Of a DNA stretch of 64,000 nt, positions 51,775-60,746 are shown one piece after another; within the stretch, counting starts at the first letter, position 1, and every line of letters begins with the position of its first letter. The position numbers and the translations under genes are program-made. Source of the stretch: JACDAN01 sp963834825 (GTDB lineage: Bacteria; Actinomycetota; Thermoleophilia; Gaiellales; Gaiellaceae); contig CAWICZ010000014.1 of NCBI GenBank assembly GCA_963834825.1, forward strand, positions 62,001-126,000, in the 5' to 3' direction. A model generated the notes under the pieces. The model made no database searches, was not told where the DNA came from, and saw only the letters and a program-made list of their open reading frames with translations.

Positions 51775-52575
51775 GTGTTCTTCTTCCGGTTGAGCAGCAT
51801 CGAGCTCGGGCTGCTCCTGTTCGGAATCGTGCTGGGGACGACGTTCCTGGGCGTCGTCGTCGGACGCCGCCTCCGCGAGCACGCCGACGCCCTGCGTGAG
51901 CCGTTCGGCGTCCTCCAGGCGGCGCTGCTCGGGCTCGTGGCGCTGATCCTCGCGTTCGGCCTCACGTTGGCCGTCGGGCGTTACGACGCACGGAGGTCAG
52001 CGGTCGTGGACGAGGCGAACGCGATCGGCACGACCTACTTGCGCGCACAGACGCTGCGGGAGCCGATGCGCACGCGCTCCCTGGAGGAGCTCGTGCGCTA
52101 CACGGATACGACGATCCGCCTGTCCGAATCGGTTCCGGGTAGCGCGGCCGCCGGAGATGCGATTGCCGATGGCCAGCTTCTGCAGCGCTCGCTCTGGCGT
52201 CTCGCGGGCGAGGCGCTCGCCGACTCCCCGACCGACAGTGCGCCGCGCCTCTACGTCGAGACGCTCAACCAGATGATCGACCTGCAGACCGTACAGGTCT
52301 CCGCGCTCAACAACCGAGTCCCCAACGCGGTCCTCGCCATCGAGATAGGAGGCGCCTCGGTCGCACTCGGCCTACTCGCCCTCTACCTGGCGATCCTCGC
52401 GCGCGGTGTGATCAGCGTCGTCCTGGCGGCCGCGTTCGTCTCGGTGCTCCTCCTCATCACGTTCGATCTCGACCGACCGGTCCGCGGGCTGGTGCGCGTC
52501 CCGGACACGCCGCTCGTCAACCTCCGCGAATCGATGGAGCTCCCCCCGGCCGCCGACGCCCCGAGCGGTCCGTAG
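51775..52575 (+). CDS. DUF4239/bestrophin-like membrane protein
   Basis: A 266-residue membrane protein with two N-terminal spans (about 8-27 and 45-65), a ~125-residue soluble helical region containing YDARRSAVVDEANAIGTTYLRAQTL, and two C-terminal spans (~190-230). This layout and the RR..vv.EAnaig..yLra motif fit DUF4239 proteins, which resemble bestrophin channels. GTG start, GGAG 7 bases upstream. Confidence 0.75.
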   Translation: MFFFRLSSIELGLLLFGIVLGTTFLGVVVGRRLREHADALREPFGVLQAALLGLVALILAFGLTLAVGRYDARRSAVVDEANAIGTTYLRAQTLREPMRTRSLEELVRYTDTTIRLSESVPGSAAAGDAIADGQLLQRSLWRLAGEALADSPTDSAPRLYVETLNQMIDLQTVQVSALNNRVPNAVLAIEIGGASVALGLLALYLAILARGVISVVLAAAFVSVLLLITFDLDRPVRGLVRVPDTPLVNLRESMELPPAADAPSGP

Positions 52576-52652
52576 CCTCCGGCCTCCGGTCGGCGCTAGG
52601 TGGGCTGGATCGCGTCGAGCACTTAGGCAGCAGGTGAGCCGTCACCAAGCGG

Positions 52653-53696
52653 ATGTCCTGCGGCAGCTCAGTCGGGAGCTACCTTCGAGGCGTGCAGAGA
52701 CTGGTGGATGGGCTGCCGAGTCCCCCCACGCTGCTGCGTGTCGGGCTGGTCGTCTTCGTGCTCGTCTGGCTCTTCGGGCCGTACACGCTGCGGTCGGCGG
52801 TGCCGATCTGGCTTCCGTTCCTGATCGCACTCGGCCTCGAGCTGCACTTCTTCATCGGCGCGCTCCGCCCGGCTCCGGCGCGTCGCGCTGACCGGGGGCC
52901 GCTGGCCGACGACCGGGAGCGCTACGGCTACGGAGACGACGCCGAGGAGCTGCTGCTCGTCCGCGAGGGAGACGAGGACTTGTGGATTCCCTATTCGGGC
53001 GAGACGGACGAGGAACTGAGCACGCTGATCGCCGAGGCGCGCGAGAACGAGGAGGAGGAGGCGGCTCCGGCTGTCGCGGCAGATCCGGAGCGCCGGCGTC
53101 TTCGGCTACCCCTTCGCCGCTTTGTCGTCGGCCTCGGTCTGATCGGCGCGCTCGCGTTGATCTTCTGGATCGTCGAGGAGCGCACCGGCTGGAACGGGCT
53201 GGATGCGAGTACCCGTGCCGCGGCGACGGCACGCTTCTCCGAAGAAGCGTCGCGCGTCGCGATGAAGTCGGTCACGATCCGGTGTGACGAGTCCGGCGAC
53301 TTCGTCGGTGCCGTCCAGCACGCAGACGGCGTTGCCGTCGTCGGGGGCGACCTCGCTTACCTGACGCCGGAACGCTGCCTCGACCTCTACCGGCTGGCGT
53401 TCAAGGGGGAGGTGAGGTCGAGCCAGACCGCGCGCGCTCTCGCAGTTCTCGCTCACGAGGCGTGGCATCTTCGCGGTGTGTCCGACGAAGGGACGACCGA
53501 GTGCTATGCGCTGCAAACGGGCGTCGACATCGGACAGCGGCTTGGCCTCTCGGCGGACGCGGCGCGGCGGACGATGCGCCAGCAGCTCGTAGAGAACGCG
53601 CTGCGCGGCCAGACAAGCCCCGACTATCGGGTGCCGCCGGACTGCCGCGAAGGCGGCCGCCTCGACCTCAATCCCGACATCGTGCGGTTCCCCTAG
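52653..53696 (+). CDS. membrane protein with putative zinc metallopeptidase motif
   Basis: A 347-residue protein: two N-terminal spans (about 27-70), an acidic cytoplasmic region with EEEEAAPAV, a third span (~150-170) and a C-terminal globular part. The latter has RALAVLAHEAWHLRGVSDEG with an HExxH motif (HEAWH) and, 15-20 residues on, Glu and Cys residues (TTECYALQTG) that could complete the site. A membrane-anchored peptidase is plausible but not demonstrated. The GTG at 52692 is an alternative start. Confidence 0.65.
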   Translation: MSCGSSVGSYLRGVQRLVDGLPSPPTLLRVGLVVFVLVWLFGPYTLRSAVPIWLPFLIALGLELHFFIGALRPAPARRADRGPLADDRERYGYGDDAEELLLVREGDEDLWIPYSGETDEELSTLIAEARENEEEEAAPAVAADPERRRLRLPLRRFVVGLGLIGALALIFWIVEERTGWNGLDASTRAAATARFSEEASRVAMKSVTIRCDESGDFVGAVQHADGVAVVGGDLAYLTPERCLDLYRLAFKGEVRSSQTARALAVLAHEAWHLRGVSDEGTTECYALQTGVDIGQRLGLSADAARRTMRQQLVENALRGQTSPDYRVPPDCREGGRLDLNPDIVRFP

Positions 53697-53704
53697 AACC
53701 CGGG

Positions 53705-54583
53705 CTAGTCGTTGAGGATCGTCAGGTCGAGCCGGCTGAGCCGCTCGGGGTCGGCGAGGATGTCGATCGCGACGATCTTCCCGCCCCTGACCGTGATGCC
53801 CCCGACCGAGAACGGCTCTCCGTCGCGGGTTCCGACAGCTCCGACGACGCCGTTGACGAGCGCCGGCAGCATGACCAGCCCGAGCCGCGAGAAGAAGAGC
53901 GCCTGGCCGGCGACCGCCCTCGCCCCGCGGACCTCCCTCGACTCACCGTCGGGTCCGAGGTCCGCTCGCAGCACGACGTCCGCGTCCAGCACCTCGAGCA
54001 GCGCCTTGAAGTCGCCGTCGCGAGAGGCCGCGAGAAACGCGTCGACGACCTTGCGCTGAGTGTCGAGGTCCGCGTCGGGAAGAGCGTTCTCGCCCTGGAC
54101 GCGGCGACGCGCGCGGCTGGCGAGCTGGCGCGCCGCCTCGGGCGAGCGGTCGACGATCGGCGCGATCTCGTCGAAGGGTACGGCGAAGATGTCGTGCAGG
54201 ACGAACGCGAGCCGCTCGGGCGGAGACAGCGTCTCGAGCACGACCAGCAGCGCCAGCCCGACCGAGTCCGCCAGCAGCGCCTCGTGCTCGGGGTCGACCC
54301 CGTCGGCACGGTCGACGATCGGCTCGGGCATGCGAACGCCGAGCGGTTCCTCGCGCCGCACCTTGCGTGAGCGGAGCATGTTCAGTGAGACGCGCGCGAC
54401 GACGGTCGTCAGCCAGCCGCCGAGGTTCTCGACCTCGCTCGTGTCAGTGCGGCTGAGTCGCAGCCAGGCCTCCTGGACGGCGTCGTCCGCCTCGCTCAGC
54501 GAGCCGAGCATCCGGTAGGCCACGGCTCGCAGGTGCGTTCGGTGCTCCTCGAATCGCTCCGCCAGCCAGTCGCGCTCATCCAT
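53705..54583 (-). CDS. ECF41-type RNA polymerase sigma factor (SigJ-like)
   Basis: A 292-residue ECF sigma factor. Region 2 is FEEHRTHLRAVAYRMLGSLSEADDAVQEAW and WLTTVVARVSLNMLRSRKVR; region 4 has LSPPERLAFVLHDIFAVPFDEIA and SPEAARQLASRARRRV. The last ~110 residues are a SnoaL-like domain, the fused regulator characteristic of ECF41. ECF41 factors lack an anti-sigma and usually drive an adjacent oxidoreductase, epimerase or CMD gene. Here an epimerase gene is divergent, and both genes have a matching promoter. Confidence 0.92.
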   Translation of the reverse strand: MDERDWLAERFEEHRTHLRAVAYRMLGSLSEADDAVQEAWLRLSRTDTSEVENLGGWLTTVVARVSLNMLRSRKVRREEPLGVRMPEPIVDRADGVDPEHEALLADSVGLALLVVLETLSPPERLAFVLHDIFAVPFDEIAPIVDRSPEAARQLASRARRRVQGENALPDADLDTQRKVVDAFLAASRDGDFKALLEVLDADVVLRADLGPDGESREVRGARAVAGQALFFSRLGLVMLPALVNGVVGAVGTRDGEPFSVGGITVRGGKIVAIDILADPERLSRLDLTILND

Positions 54584-54584
54584 C

Positions 54585-54611
54585 GGTCACATTCCTCCGT
54601 GGCATCGGGTC
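54585..54611 (+). promoter_or_regulatory. ECF41-type promoter of the epimerase gene
   Basis: GGTCACA (54585-54591), 14-base spacer, CGGGTC (54606-54611). This is close to the published ECF41 consensus (TGTCACA and CGTC about 16 bases apart). Confidence 0.7.
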
Positions 54612-54620
54612 ATACAAGTA

Positions 54621-54647
54621 GACCCGCGAAACCCCACTGATGTGACC
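54621..54647 (-). promoter_or_regulatory. ECF41-type promoter of the sigma factor gene (mirror copy)
   Basis: On the minus strand GGTCACA (54647-54641), 14-base spacer, CGGGTC (54626-54621): same two elements and same spacing as the rightward promoter, indicating autoregulation. Confidence 0.7.
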
Positions 54648-54662
54648 GAAAGGAGAGACACG

Positions 54663-55628
54663 ATGCGAGTTTTCGTCGCAGGAGCGAGCGGTGCGATAGG
54701 CACCCGGGTCGTTCCACAGTTGATCCAGGGAGGGCACGAGGTGATCGGGACCTCAAGGTCGGCTGGAAACGTCGAACGTGTCCGGGCGCTCGGAGCGGAG
54801 CCGATCGTGCTCGATCTGCTCGACCGACGCGCCGTGCGCAAGGCCGTCCTCGAAGCCGAGCCCGACGCGATCGTCAATCAGGCGACCGCTCTGGCGGACG
54901 TTCAATTCTCGAGGAACCTCGACCGCAGCTTCGTGCAAACCAACCGCCTTCGGAAGGAAGGGACCGACGCGCTCCTCGCCGCCGCGCGCGACGCAGGTGT
55001 GTCCCGGTTCGTCTCGCAGAGCTTCGCCAACTTCCGGTACGCCCGCGTGGGCGGGCCGGTCAAGACCGAGGACGATCCGCCCGACCCCACCCCGGTCGAG
55101 TCGATGCGCGAGACCAGCGCTGCCATGACCTACCTCGACGAGGCGGTCACGGACGCCGGCGGGATCGCGCTTCGATACGGAATCTTCTACGGCGCTCCCA
55201 ACGACGGGCTGATCGAGCCCGTCCGCAAGCGCCAGTTCCCGATCGTCGGCGACGGCGGAGGCGTCTCCTCGTTCATCCACCTCGACGACGCCGCCGCAGC
55301 GACCGTCCTTGCGCTCGAGCACGACGGCCCGGGGATCTACAACATCGTCGACGGCGTGCCCGCCCCAGTGCGCGAGTGGCTGCCGGTGCTCGCGAATGCG
55401 CTCGGAGCGAAGCCGCCGCGTCACTTCCCGGTCTGGCTCGCGCGGCTGTTCGCGGGCGAAGCCGGTGTCATGCTGGGAACCGAGGCCCGCGGCGCCTCGA
55501 ACGCGAAGGCCAAGCGTGAGCTCGGCTGGACGCTGCGCTACCCGAGCTGGCGGCAAGGCTTCGTCGAGGCCTACGCGACACCAGCAGCCTCGACGGCCAC
55601 CGCGATTCCAACGCCTGCGCGCAGTTAG
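54663..55628 (+). CDS. NAD(P)-dependent epimerase/dehydratase family protein (SDR)
   Basis: A 321-residue extended SDR. The dinucleotide motif is FVAGASGAIGTRVVPQLIQGG; the active-site Tyr is not in a standard YxxxK, as the catalytic segment reads MTYLDEAVTDAGGIALRYGIFYG. Binding elements RFVSQSFANFRY and SSFIHLDDAAAATV are present. The missing Lys suggests an atypical SDR with a binding or reductive role. ATG with GAAAGGAG upstream. Divergent from, and probably activated by, the ECF41 sigma factor. Confidence 0.85.
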   Translation: MRVFVAGASGAIGTRVVPQLIQGGHEVIGTSRSAGNVERVRALGAEPIVLDLLDRRAVRKAVLEAEPDAIVNQATALADVQFSRNLDRSFVQTNRLRKEGTDALLAAARDAGVSRFVSQSFANFRYARVGGPVKTEDDPPDPTPVESMRETSAAMTYLDEAVTDAGGIALRYGIFYGAPNDGLIEPVRKRQFPIVGDGGGVSSFIHLDDAAAATVLALEHDGPGIYNIVDGVPAPVREWLPVLANALGAKPPRHFPVWLARLFAGEAGVMLGTEARGASNAKAKRELGWTLRYPSWRQGFVEAYATPAASTATAIPTPARS

Positions 55629-55653
55629 AGGCTCGAACCGGACACCGACCCCC

Positions 55654-55714
55654 GAGGGAGCGGCCGCAGAGCCGCATGGTCTGCGGCCCAAGGCCGCGGT
55701 TGGCCCGCTCCCTC
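55654..55714. terminator. nested inverted repeats after epimerase gene
   Basis: GAGGGAGCGG (55654-55663) pairs with CCGCTCCCTC (55705-55714); inside, GCCGCAGA (55663-55670) pairs with TCTGCGGC (55680-55687). It may end the epimerase transcript. Confidence 0.5.
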
Positions 55715-55815
55715 GACTTCCCGGAGAAGTTCGTGTAGACCGAAGCGCCGGCGCCGAGCTGGTTTGCGGACCCCTAGCAGCGTTTACACGAGCGCCCGGA
55801 GGGAACGCGAAAGGT

Positions 55816-56937
55816 ATGAAGCTTTCAGAGCCACCATCCCCAGATCACGAAACCGATTCCCGTTTTGACGTCGTCGTCGTAGGCGCAGGACAGGCCGGCT
55901 TGGCCATGGGCTACTTCCTCAAACGACAGGGACGACAGTTCCTGATCGTCGAAGCCGGCTCGATCGCCTCGGCCTGGCGGGAACGGTGGGAGTCGCTCAC
56001 TCTGTTCACGCCCCGACGCTACAGCAGCCTGCCGGGCTTGCCCTTCCCCGGCGATCCTGACGGCTATCCGACGCGCGACGAGGTGGTGGCATACCTCGAG
56101 GAGTACGCCGAGAGGTTTCAGCTACCCATCGAGGAGCACTCGCCAGTCCCGAGGCTCACGGAACAGGACGGGCGGTTCCTGCTCGAGATCGACGGCAAGA
56201 GAATCACCGCCGGCCAGGTCGTCGTCGCGACCGGCCCGTTCCAGATGCCGCACGTACCCGAGGTGGCCGAGCGCCTTGCCCCAGAGGTGTTCCAGACCCA
56301 TGCCACCGGCTATCGCAGGCCGGCCGACATTCCCGCAGGCACGGTCCTCGTCGTGGGCGGTGGCAACACGGGTTTCCAAATCGCGAAGGAGCTCTCGAGC
56401 ACGCTCAGGGTTGTCCTCGCCGTCGGTTCGCGCCAGACACCTCTCCCGCAGCGCGTCCTGGGCCGCGATCTGTTCTGGTGGCTGACGAAGTCGCGACTCT
56501 TCAACACGACCGTCGGGTCGCGGCTCGGCCGCCGGCTGAGCACGCGCGAAACGCTGATCGGCTCGAGCCCGCGCGAGCTCAGGCGACGCTATGGCGTCGA
56601 GCTGAAGCCTCGTGTTGTCGATGCGAATGGGCGCACGGTTCGCTTCGAGGACGGCAGCGAACTCGAGGTCGATTCCGTCCTCTGGGCGACTGGCTACCGC
56701 CCGGACTACTCGTGGGTCCATCTCCCGGTGTTCAACGACGACGGCCGTCTGCGCCACCGTCGCGGAGTGGCCGACGTGCCTGGGCTCTACTTTGTTGGGC
56801 TCACCTGGCAGCACACGCGCGGCTCAGCGCTGATCGGATGGGTCAAGGAAGACGCCAAGTTCATCGCTGGGGAAATCGCCAAGTTGCACGAACGACGGCG
56901 GGCCCCCGCGGCCGCCCAGCAGAAGGAAAGGATCTGA
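55816..56937 (+). CDS. flavin-containing monooxygenase-like NAD(P)/FAD oxidoreductase
   Basis: A 373-residue FMO/CzcO-like enzyme. FAD motif VVVVGAGQAGLAMGYFLKRQ, then SLTLFTPRRYSSLPGLPFPG, a second dinucleotide motif VLVVGGGNTGFQIAKELS, and DSVLWATGYRPDYSW near the C-terminal FAD contact. CzcO-type proteins are often next to metal-resistance genes. Its stop lies 3 bp before the multicopper oxidase start, so the two form an operon. Confidence 0.88.
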   Translation: MKLSEPPSPDHETDSRFDVVVVGAGQAGLAMGYFLKRQGRQFLIVEAGSIASAWRERWESLTLFTPRRYSSLPGLPFPGDPDGYPTRDEVVAYLEEYAERFQLPIEEHSPVPRLTEQDGRFLLEIDGKRITAGQVVVATGPFQMPHVPEVAERLAPEVFQTHATGYRRPADIPAGTVLVVGGGNTGFQIAKELSSTLRVVLAVGSRQTPLPQRVLGRDLFWWLTKSRLFNTTVGSRLGRRLSTRETLIGSSPRELRRRYGVELKPRVVDANGRTVRFEDGSELEVDSVLWATGYRPDYSWVHLPVFNDDGRLRHRRGVADVPGLYFVGLTWQHTRGSALIGWVKEDAKFIAGEIAKLHERRRAPAAAQQKERI

Positions 56938-56940
56938 GCA

Positions 56941-58733
56941 TGCACGATCACCACGGACACAGCGCCACCGTCATCGAGCAGTTCCCAACCGAGACGAAGG
57001 GCCTACCGGAGGCGACTAGACCCGAGGTTGTCGAGCTCAACGATGGGGACGAGTTCGACCTCGAGATCATCCCCGTGGCGAAACGAATCGGCGATGTCAT
57101 TGTGCGGATGCTCGCCTACAACGGCTCGATCCCAGGCCCGACGCTCAAGATCCCGCAGGGCGCGACCGTGACCGTCCATGCCACGAACCGCGGCGATCTG
57201 GAAGCGACCGTGCACTGGCACGGACTTCGGCTCGAGAATCGGTTCGACGGAACGCACGACACGCAGGCGCCGATCCCGGTTGGAGAGACGTTCACGTACG
57301 AGGTCAGCGTGCCGGACCCCGGCGCGTACTGGTACCACCCGCACATCCGGGAGGACTACGGCCAGGAGATGGGTCTCTACGGGAGCATCCTCGTCGTCCC
57401 GGATGAGCGTGACTACTGGCCGCCCGCCAACGGTGAGCTGCTGCTCACGCTCGACGACATCCTGATCGAGGACGGAAAGCTGGCCCCGTTCAGCGAGGAG
57501 ACGACACACGTCGCAATGGGCAGATTCGGCAATGTGATGCTCGTCGCCGGCGAGCCGGATCTCTCGTTAACGGCGAAGAGAGGCGAGGTTGTGCGCCTCT
57601 ACCTGACGAACACCGCGAACACGCGGGTTTTCAACGTGACGTTGCCGGGCGCGCGCATGAAGCTCGTCGGGGCCGACAGCGGGCACTACGAGCACGAGGA
57701 GTTCGTCGAGGACGTGCTCCTCGCTCCCTCTGAACGCGTGGTCGTCGACGTCAACTTTCCTGCGGCGGGCGAGTTCACGCTCGAGCACAGAACGCCGGAT
57801 CGCTCCTATCGGCTCGCCGGCATCACCGTGAGCGAGGAGTCAGCCGAAGCCGACCTCACCGATCAGTACGAGGTGATTGCGGACGAACGCGGACATGACT
57901 ACTGAGCGGGAGCGGGTCGCGCCATATTTCGCAGCTCCGCCGGACAAGACGCTCGCCTTCGTCGCCGAGATGGACATGGGAGCTCCCGAAGGGGCGGCCG
58001 TCGTCTACGCGTGCCCGATGCATCCAGAAGTCGTCAGCGAGGAGCCGGGCAAGTGTCCGAAGTGCGGGATGAAGCTGCTAGCGACCGCGGCCCCCGCTGA
58101 GACGAAGTTCGTCTGCCCGATGCATCCCGATGTGGTCAGCGACTCGGCTGACCGTTGCCCGAAGTGCGGCATGAAGTTGGTGCCGGCCCACCTTGTCGAA
58201 GAGAGCCAGCACGAGCATCACGGACATGGCGGACACGAAGGCCATCACGGACGCGGCATGAGGACACCGGCGGCGACGACGCCAGCCACCAACACGAGCA
58301 GTCGCATTCCCACGAGGCGGCCCAGGGGATCGAGTGGGAAGACGACATGGTCGAGGTGAACCGACTGACGACGCCGGCGAACATGCGCTGGAAGCTCGTC
58401 GACCGGGAGACCGGGACGGAAAACGCGCGGATCGACTGGCGGTTCCGCGTCGGCGATCGCGTGAAGATCCGGCTCGTCAACGAGATCGATTCCGACCACC
58501 CCATGCCGCATCCGTTCCACGTTCACGGAGCGGGCCGTTTTCTGATCCTCTCTCGCGATGGGGTCGACGAGCCCAATCTGGTGTGGAAGGACACGGTGCT
58601 CGTGCGAACCGGAGAGACCGTGGACATCCTGCTCGACGTCACGAATCCCGGAACCTGGATGGCGCACTGCCACATCGCCGAGCACCATGAGAGCGGCATG
58701 ATGTTCAGCTTCAATGTGGACGAAGCGCGGTGA
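56941..58733 (+). CDS. multicopper oxidase with embedded tandem heavy-metal-binding domain (two frame breaks)
   Basis: The N terminus is His-rich (MHDHHGHS). Cupredoxin domain 1 has HWHG (H92, H94) and WYHPHIREDYG (H133, H135). After the second domain the reading frame stops at 57905, but in the next frame (shift near 57876) it runs on as ERVAPYFAAPPDKTLAFVAE. It then contains two copies of a CPMHPEV...CPKCGMKL cassette and a His-rich linker. A second break near 58245-58255 leads to the last cupredoxin domain, with HPMPHPFHVHG and WMAHCHIAEHHESGMM carrying the remaining copper ligands. Repaired length about 595 residues. Probably copper detoxification or oxidation; frame breaks look like sequence errors. 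Confidence 0.82.
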
Positions 58734-58772
58734 TCGCCGGCCAGGACCTCGACCTCCGGGTACGCACTCGCT

Positions 58773-59555
58773 TTACCCCACGGGTTGGACGTGCGAGACG
58801 AGCTCACCGTCCAGCAACACGTGCACGGCGAAGCCGCGAGGGCCGCTGGAGATCGTGATCTCCTCGGCGCCGAACTCGAGCCGCGCCTGAGCGTATGTGC
58901 TCGGGATTGCGAGGACGGACCGTCCTCCGAGCGCGGCGACGGCGGTCCGGTGCAGGTGGCCGGCGACGATCCGGCGTACCTGCGGATGAGCTTCGATGAC
59001 GTTGCCGAGCGCCCGTTGCTCGTCGGGGGGAAGCCCGATCTCGTCAAAGGCCGGGATCCCGGTCACGAGGGGAGGGTGGTGCAGCGCCACCACCGTCGGA
59101 ATCCGCGGGGCCGCGGCGAGCGTTTCCTCCAGCCAGGCGAGCCGGTTTGCGTCGAGCTCGCCACCGTCTTCACCTGGCCGCGTGCTGTCCAGGACGACGA
59201 GTCGCAGCGGGCCGAGGTCGACTGCGTACTGCACGGGCTCACTGTCGGCGCCGGGAATGCCGAAGTGGCGGCGCAACGCAAGGCGGTCGTCATGGTTGCC
59301 GGGCAAGACATAGAGTGGCGCGTCGACCGACGCCAACAGCTCGCGAACTTGCTCGTACTCGTCATCGAGGGCGTGGTCGGCCAGGTCACCGGAGATCAGC
59401 AAGGCATCTGGATTCGGCTCGAGTGCGCTTAGGGACTCGACCGCGGCGGCAAGCCTCGCGACGGAATCCGCGTCGCCCCACTCCGCACCTATGTGGGGAT
59501 CACTGAGTTGAGCGAGCAGGAATGGCCTCTTCGTGTGCCTCGCTCGTTCTCGCAC
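58773..59555 (-). CDS. CpdA-like cyclic nucleotide phosphodiesterase (metallophosphoesterase)
   Basis: A 260-residue calcineurin-like phosphoesterase with all metal motifs: SDPHIG (D19, H21), LISGDLADH, LPGNHDDR, LHHPPL and GHLHRT. This order is typical of the CpdA/class III cAMP phosphodiesterases. It could degrade cAMP made by the cyclase at 34302; no physical linkage exists. The start is GTG at 59555; the N-terminal ten residues are basic and non-conserved, so a later start is possible. Confidence 0.88.
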   Translation of the reverse strand: MRERARHTKRPFLLAQLSDPHIGAEWGDADSVARLAAAVESLSALEPNPDALLISGDLADHALDDEYEQVRELLASVDAPLYVLPGNHDDRLALRRHFGIPGADSEPVQYAVDLGPLRLVVLDSTRPGEDGGELDANRLAWLEETLAAAPRIPTVVALHHPPLVTGIPAFDEIGLPPDEQRALGNVIEAHPQVRRIVAGHLHRTAVAALGGRSVLAIPSTYAQARLEFGAEEITISSGPRGFAVHVLLDGELVSHVQPVG

Positions 59556-59582
59556 CGCACGATCCTACGAGGCAAGTCGGAA

Positions 59583-59634
59583 CACCGGAACCGCGCGTCC
59601 CCCTCGGCGACGACGCGCTCTGGCGGGTGGCCTG
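59583..59634 (+). pseudogene. short relic of a DsbA-like protein C terminus
   Basis: Sixteen codons ending TGA read EPRVPLGDDALWRVA, nearly the same as the end of the DsbA-like protein at 47759-48679 (RTPLGDDALWRAA). No start. It appears to be the last scrap of a paralogue. Confidence 0.5.
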
Positions 59635-59727
59635 AGCGATCTCCGGTCGCCGCCAGGCAGCGCAGGAGCGCGATGATCGCTTCCTGCACCCGCCGTCAGG
59701 CGTCACTACTTCTTTTGGCATGTCAAC

Positions 59728-60591
59728 CTAGAAGGCAGGTGGGCCTTGCTCGATGCGGCTCAACACCGGTGCGAGCTGGTCGAGTTCCTTGCGGCTCTGG
59801 AGTTGGCGTTCGTCCCACCAGGTCGCGCCGGCGTCTACCAGTGGCTCGATTAGGGCACGAGCCTTGGCGGGGTCGCCTGGACTGACGCCGCCAAGAACGA
59901 TTTCGAAGGTGCGGTCGTGCCGCTCATCGCTGCGGTGCTGGTGGATGTAGGCGACTAGGTCGCGAACTTGGTCGACGGGCGGAACATGTCCATGCCTGGC
60001 GTCGACGAACATCGGGACCACGCCATCCCAGCGCGCGGCTCGCCGCATCGGTCGGCGGTGCGGCCAGAATCCGCCGATCCAGACCGGGGGACGGGGGCGC
60101 TGGATCGAGGCGGGCAACAAGGCAACGTCCCGAACCTGATAGTGCTTCCCGTCATGACTCACCGGCTCGCCTGACCAAAAGCGCCGCAGCAGGTCCAGGC
60201 CCTCGTCCAGGCGCTCGGCCAGCACGACCGGATCGGTTGGCTCGCCAAAGCTGCCGTACTCGTCCTCGATCGGCCCGCCGAGGCCCGCACCGAAGATCAC
60301 CCTCCCGCCGCTGACAGCATCGAGCGTGGCCACCTGGCGGGCGAGCTGCTGCGGGCGCCTCCGGGCGACCGGGGTGACCAGCGTCCCAAGCCTGATCCGG
60401 GACGTAGCCAGCGCCGCAGCGGTCAGCAGCATCCAAGGGTCCCCAAACGGGCGACGATGGCGTCTGTGGAGCACGTGATCCCATACGAACAGCCCGTCCC
60501 AGCCCGCCTGTTCCGCCGCTGAGGCGACTGAGGCCACCGTCCTGGCATCAGCGAAGTCCCCGAAGTTCGGAATGTTGATCGAAAAGCGCAT
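59728..60591 (-). CDS. LLM-class flavin-dependent oxidoreductase
   Basis: A 287-residue luciferase-like fold protein: MRFSINIPNFGDFADARTVA, GWDGLFVWDHVLHRRHRRPF, ATLDAVSGGRVIFGAGLGGP and PPVWIGGFWPHRRPMRRAARWDG. These are standard LLM cofactor and substrate loops; F420 or FMN use cannot be told. The start at 60591 matches the family N terminus exactly and is preferred over longer in-frame extensions. Single gene on the minus strand. Confidence 0.87.
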   Translation of the reverse strand: MRFSINIPNFGDFADARTVASVASAAEQAGWDGLFVWDHVLHRRHRRPFGDPWMLLTAAALATSRIRLGTLVTPVARRRPQQLARQVATLDAVSGGRVIFGAGLGGPIEDEYGSFGEPTDPVVLAERLDEGLDLLRRFWSGEPVSHDGKHYQVRDVALLPASIQRPRPPVWIGGFWPHRRPMRRAARWDGVVPMFVDARHGHVPPVDQVRDLVAYIHQHRSDERHDRTFEIVLGGVSPGDPAKARALIEPLVDAGATWWDERQLQSRKELDQLAPVLSRIEQGPPAF

Positions 60592-60701
60592 GCCCGCATG
60601 CTGCCGCACCGGGGCCCGCCGTCCGATCGAAGTCGAAGCCGGGGGAGCCTGCGGTCGAGCCGGCGGGAGATCCACCTGTTCGCGCGGCCTAAGTGATCTC
60701 G

Positions 60702-60740
60702 GGTCACCCCCCGGGCCACTGACGGCCCGGGGGCGTGACC
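60702..60740 (-). terminator. terminator of the MMPL gene
   Basis: A near-perfect inverted repeat with arms of about 16 bases (GGTCACCCCCCGGGCC and GGCCCGGGGGcGTGACC) and a 6-base loop lies just downstream of the MMPL stop on the minus strand. Confidence 0.6.
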
Positions 60741-60746
60741 ATCGGT

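Noticed and set aside
57877..58359. Separate small metal-binding protein downstream of the multicopper oxidase
   Set aside because: The cassette is followed in the next frame by the missing copper-binding C terminus, so one interrupted oxidase is the better reading.
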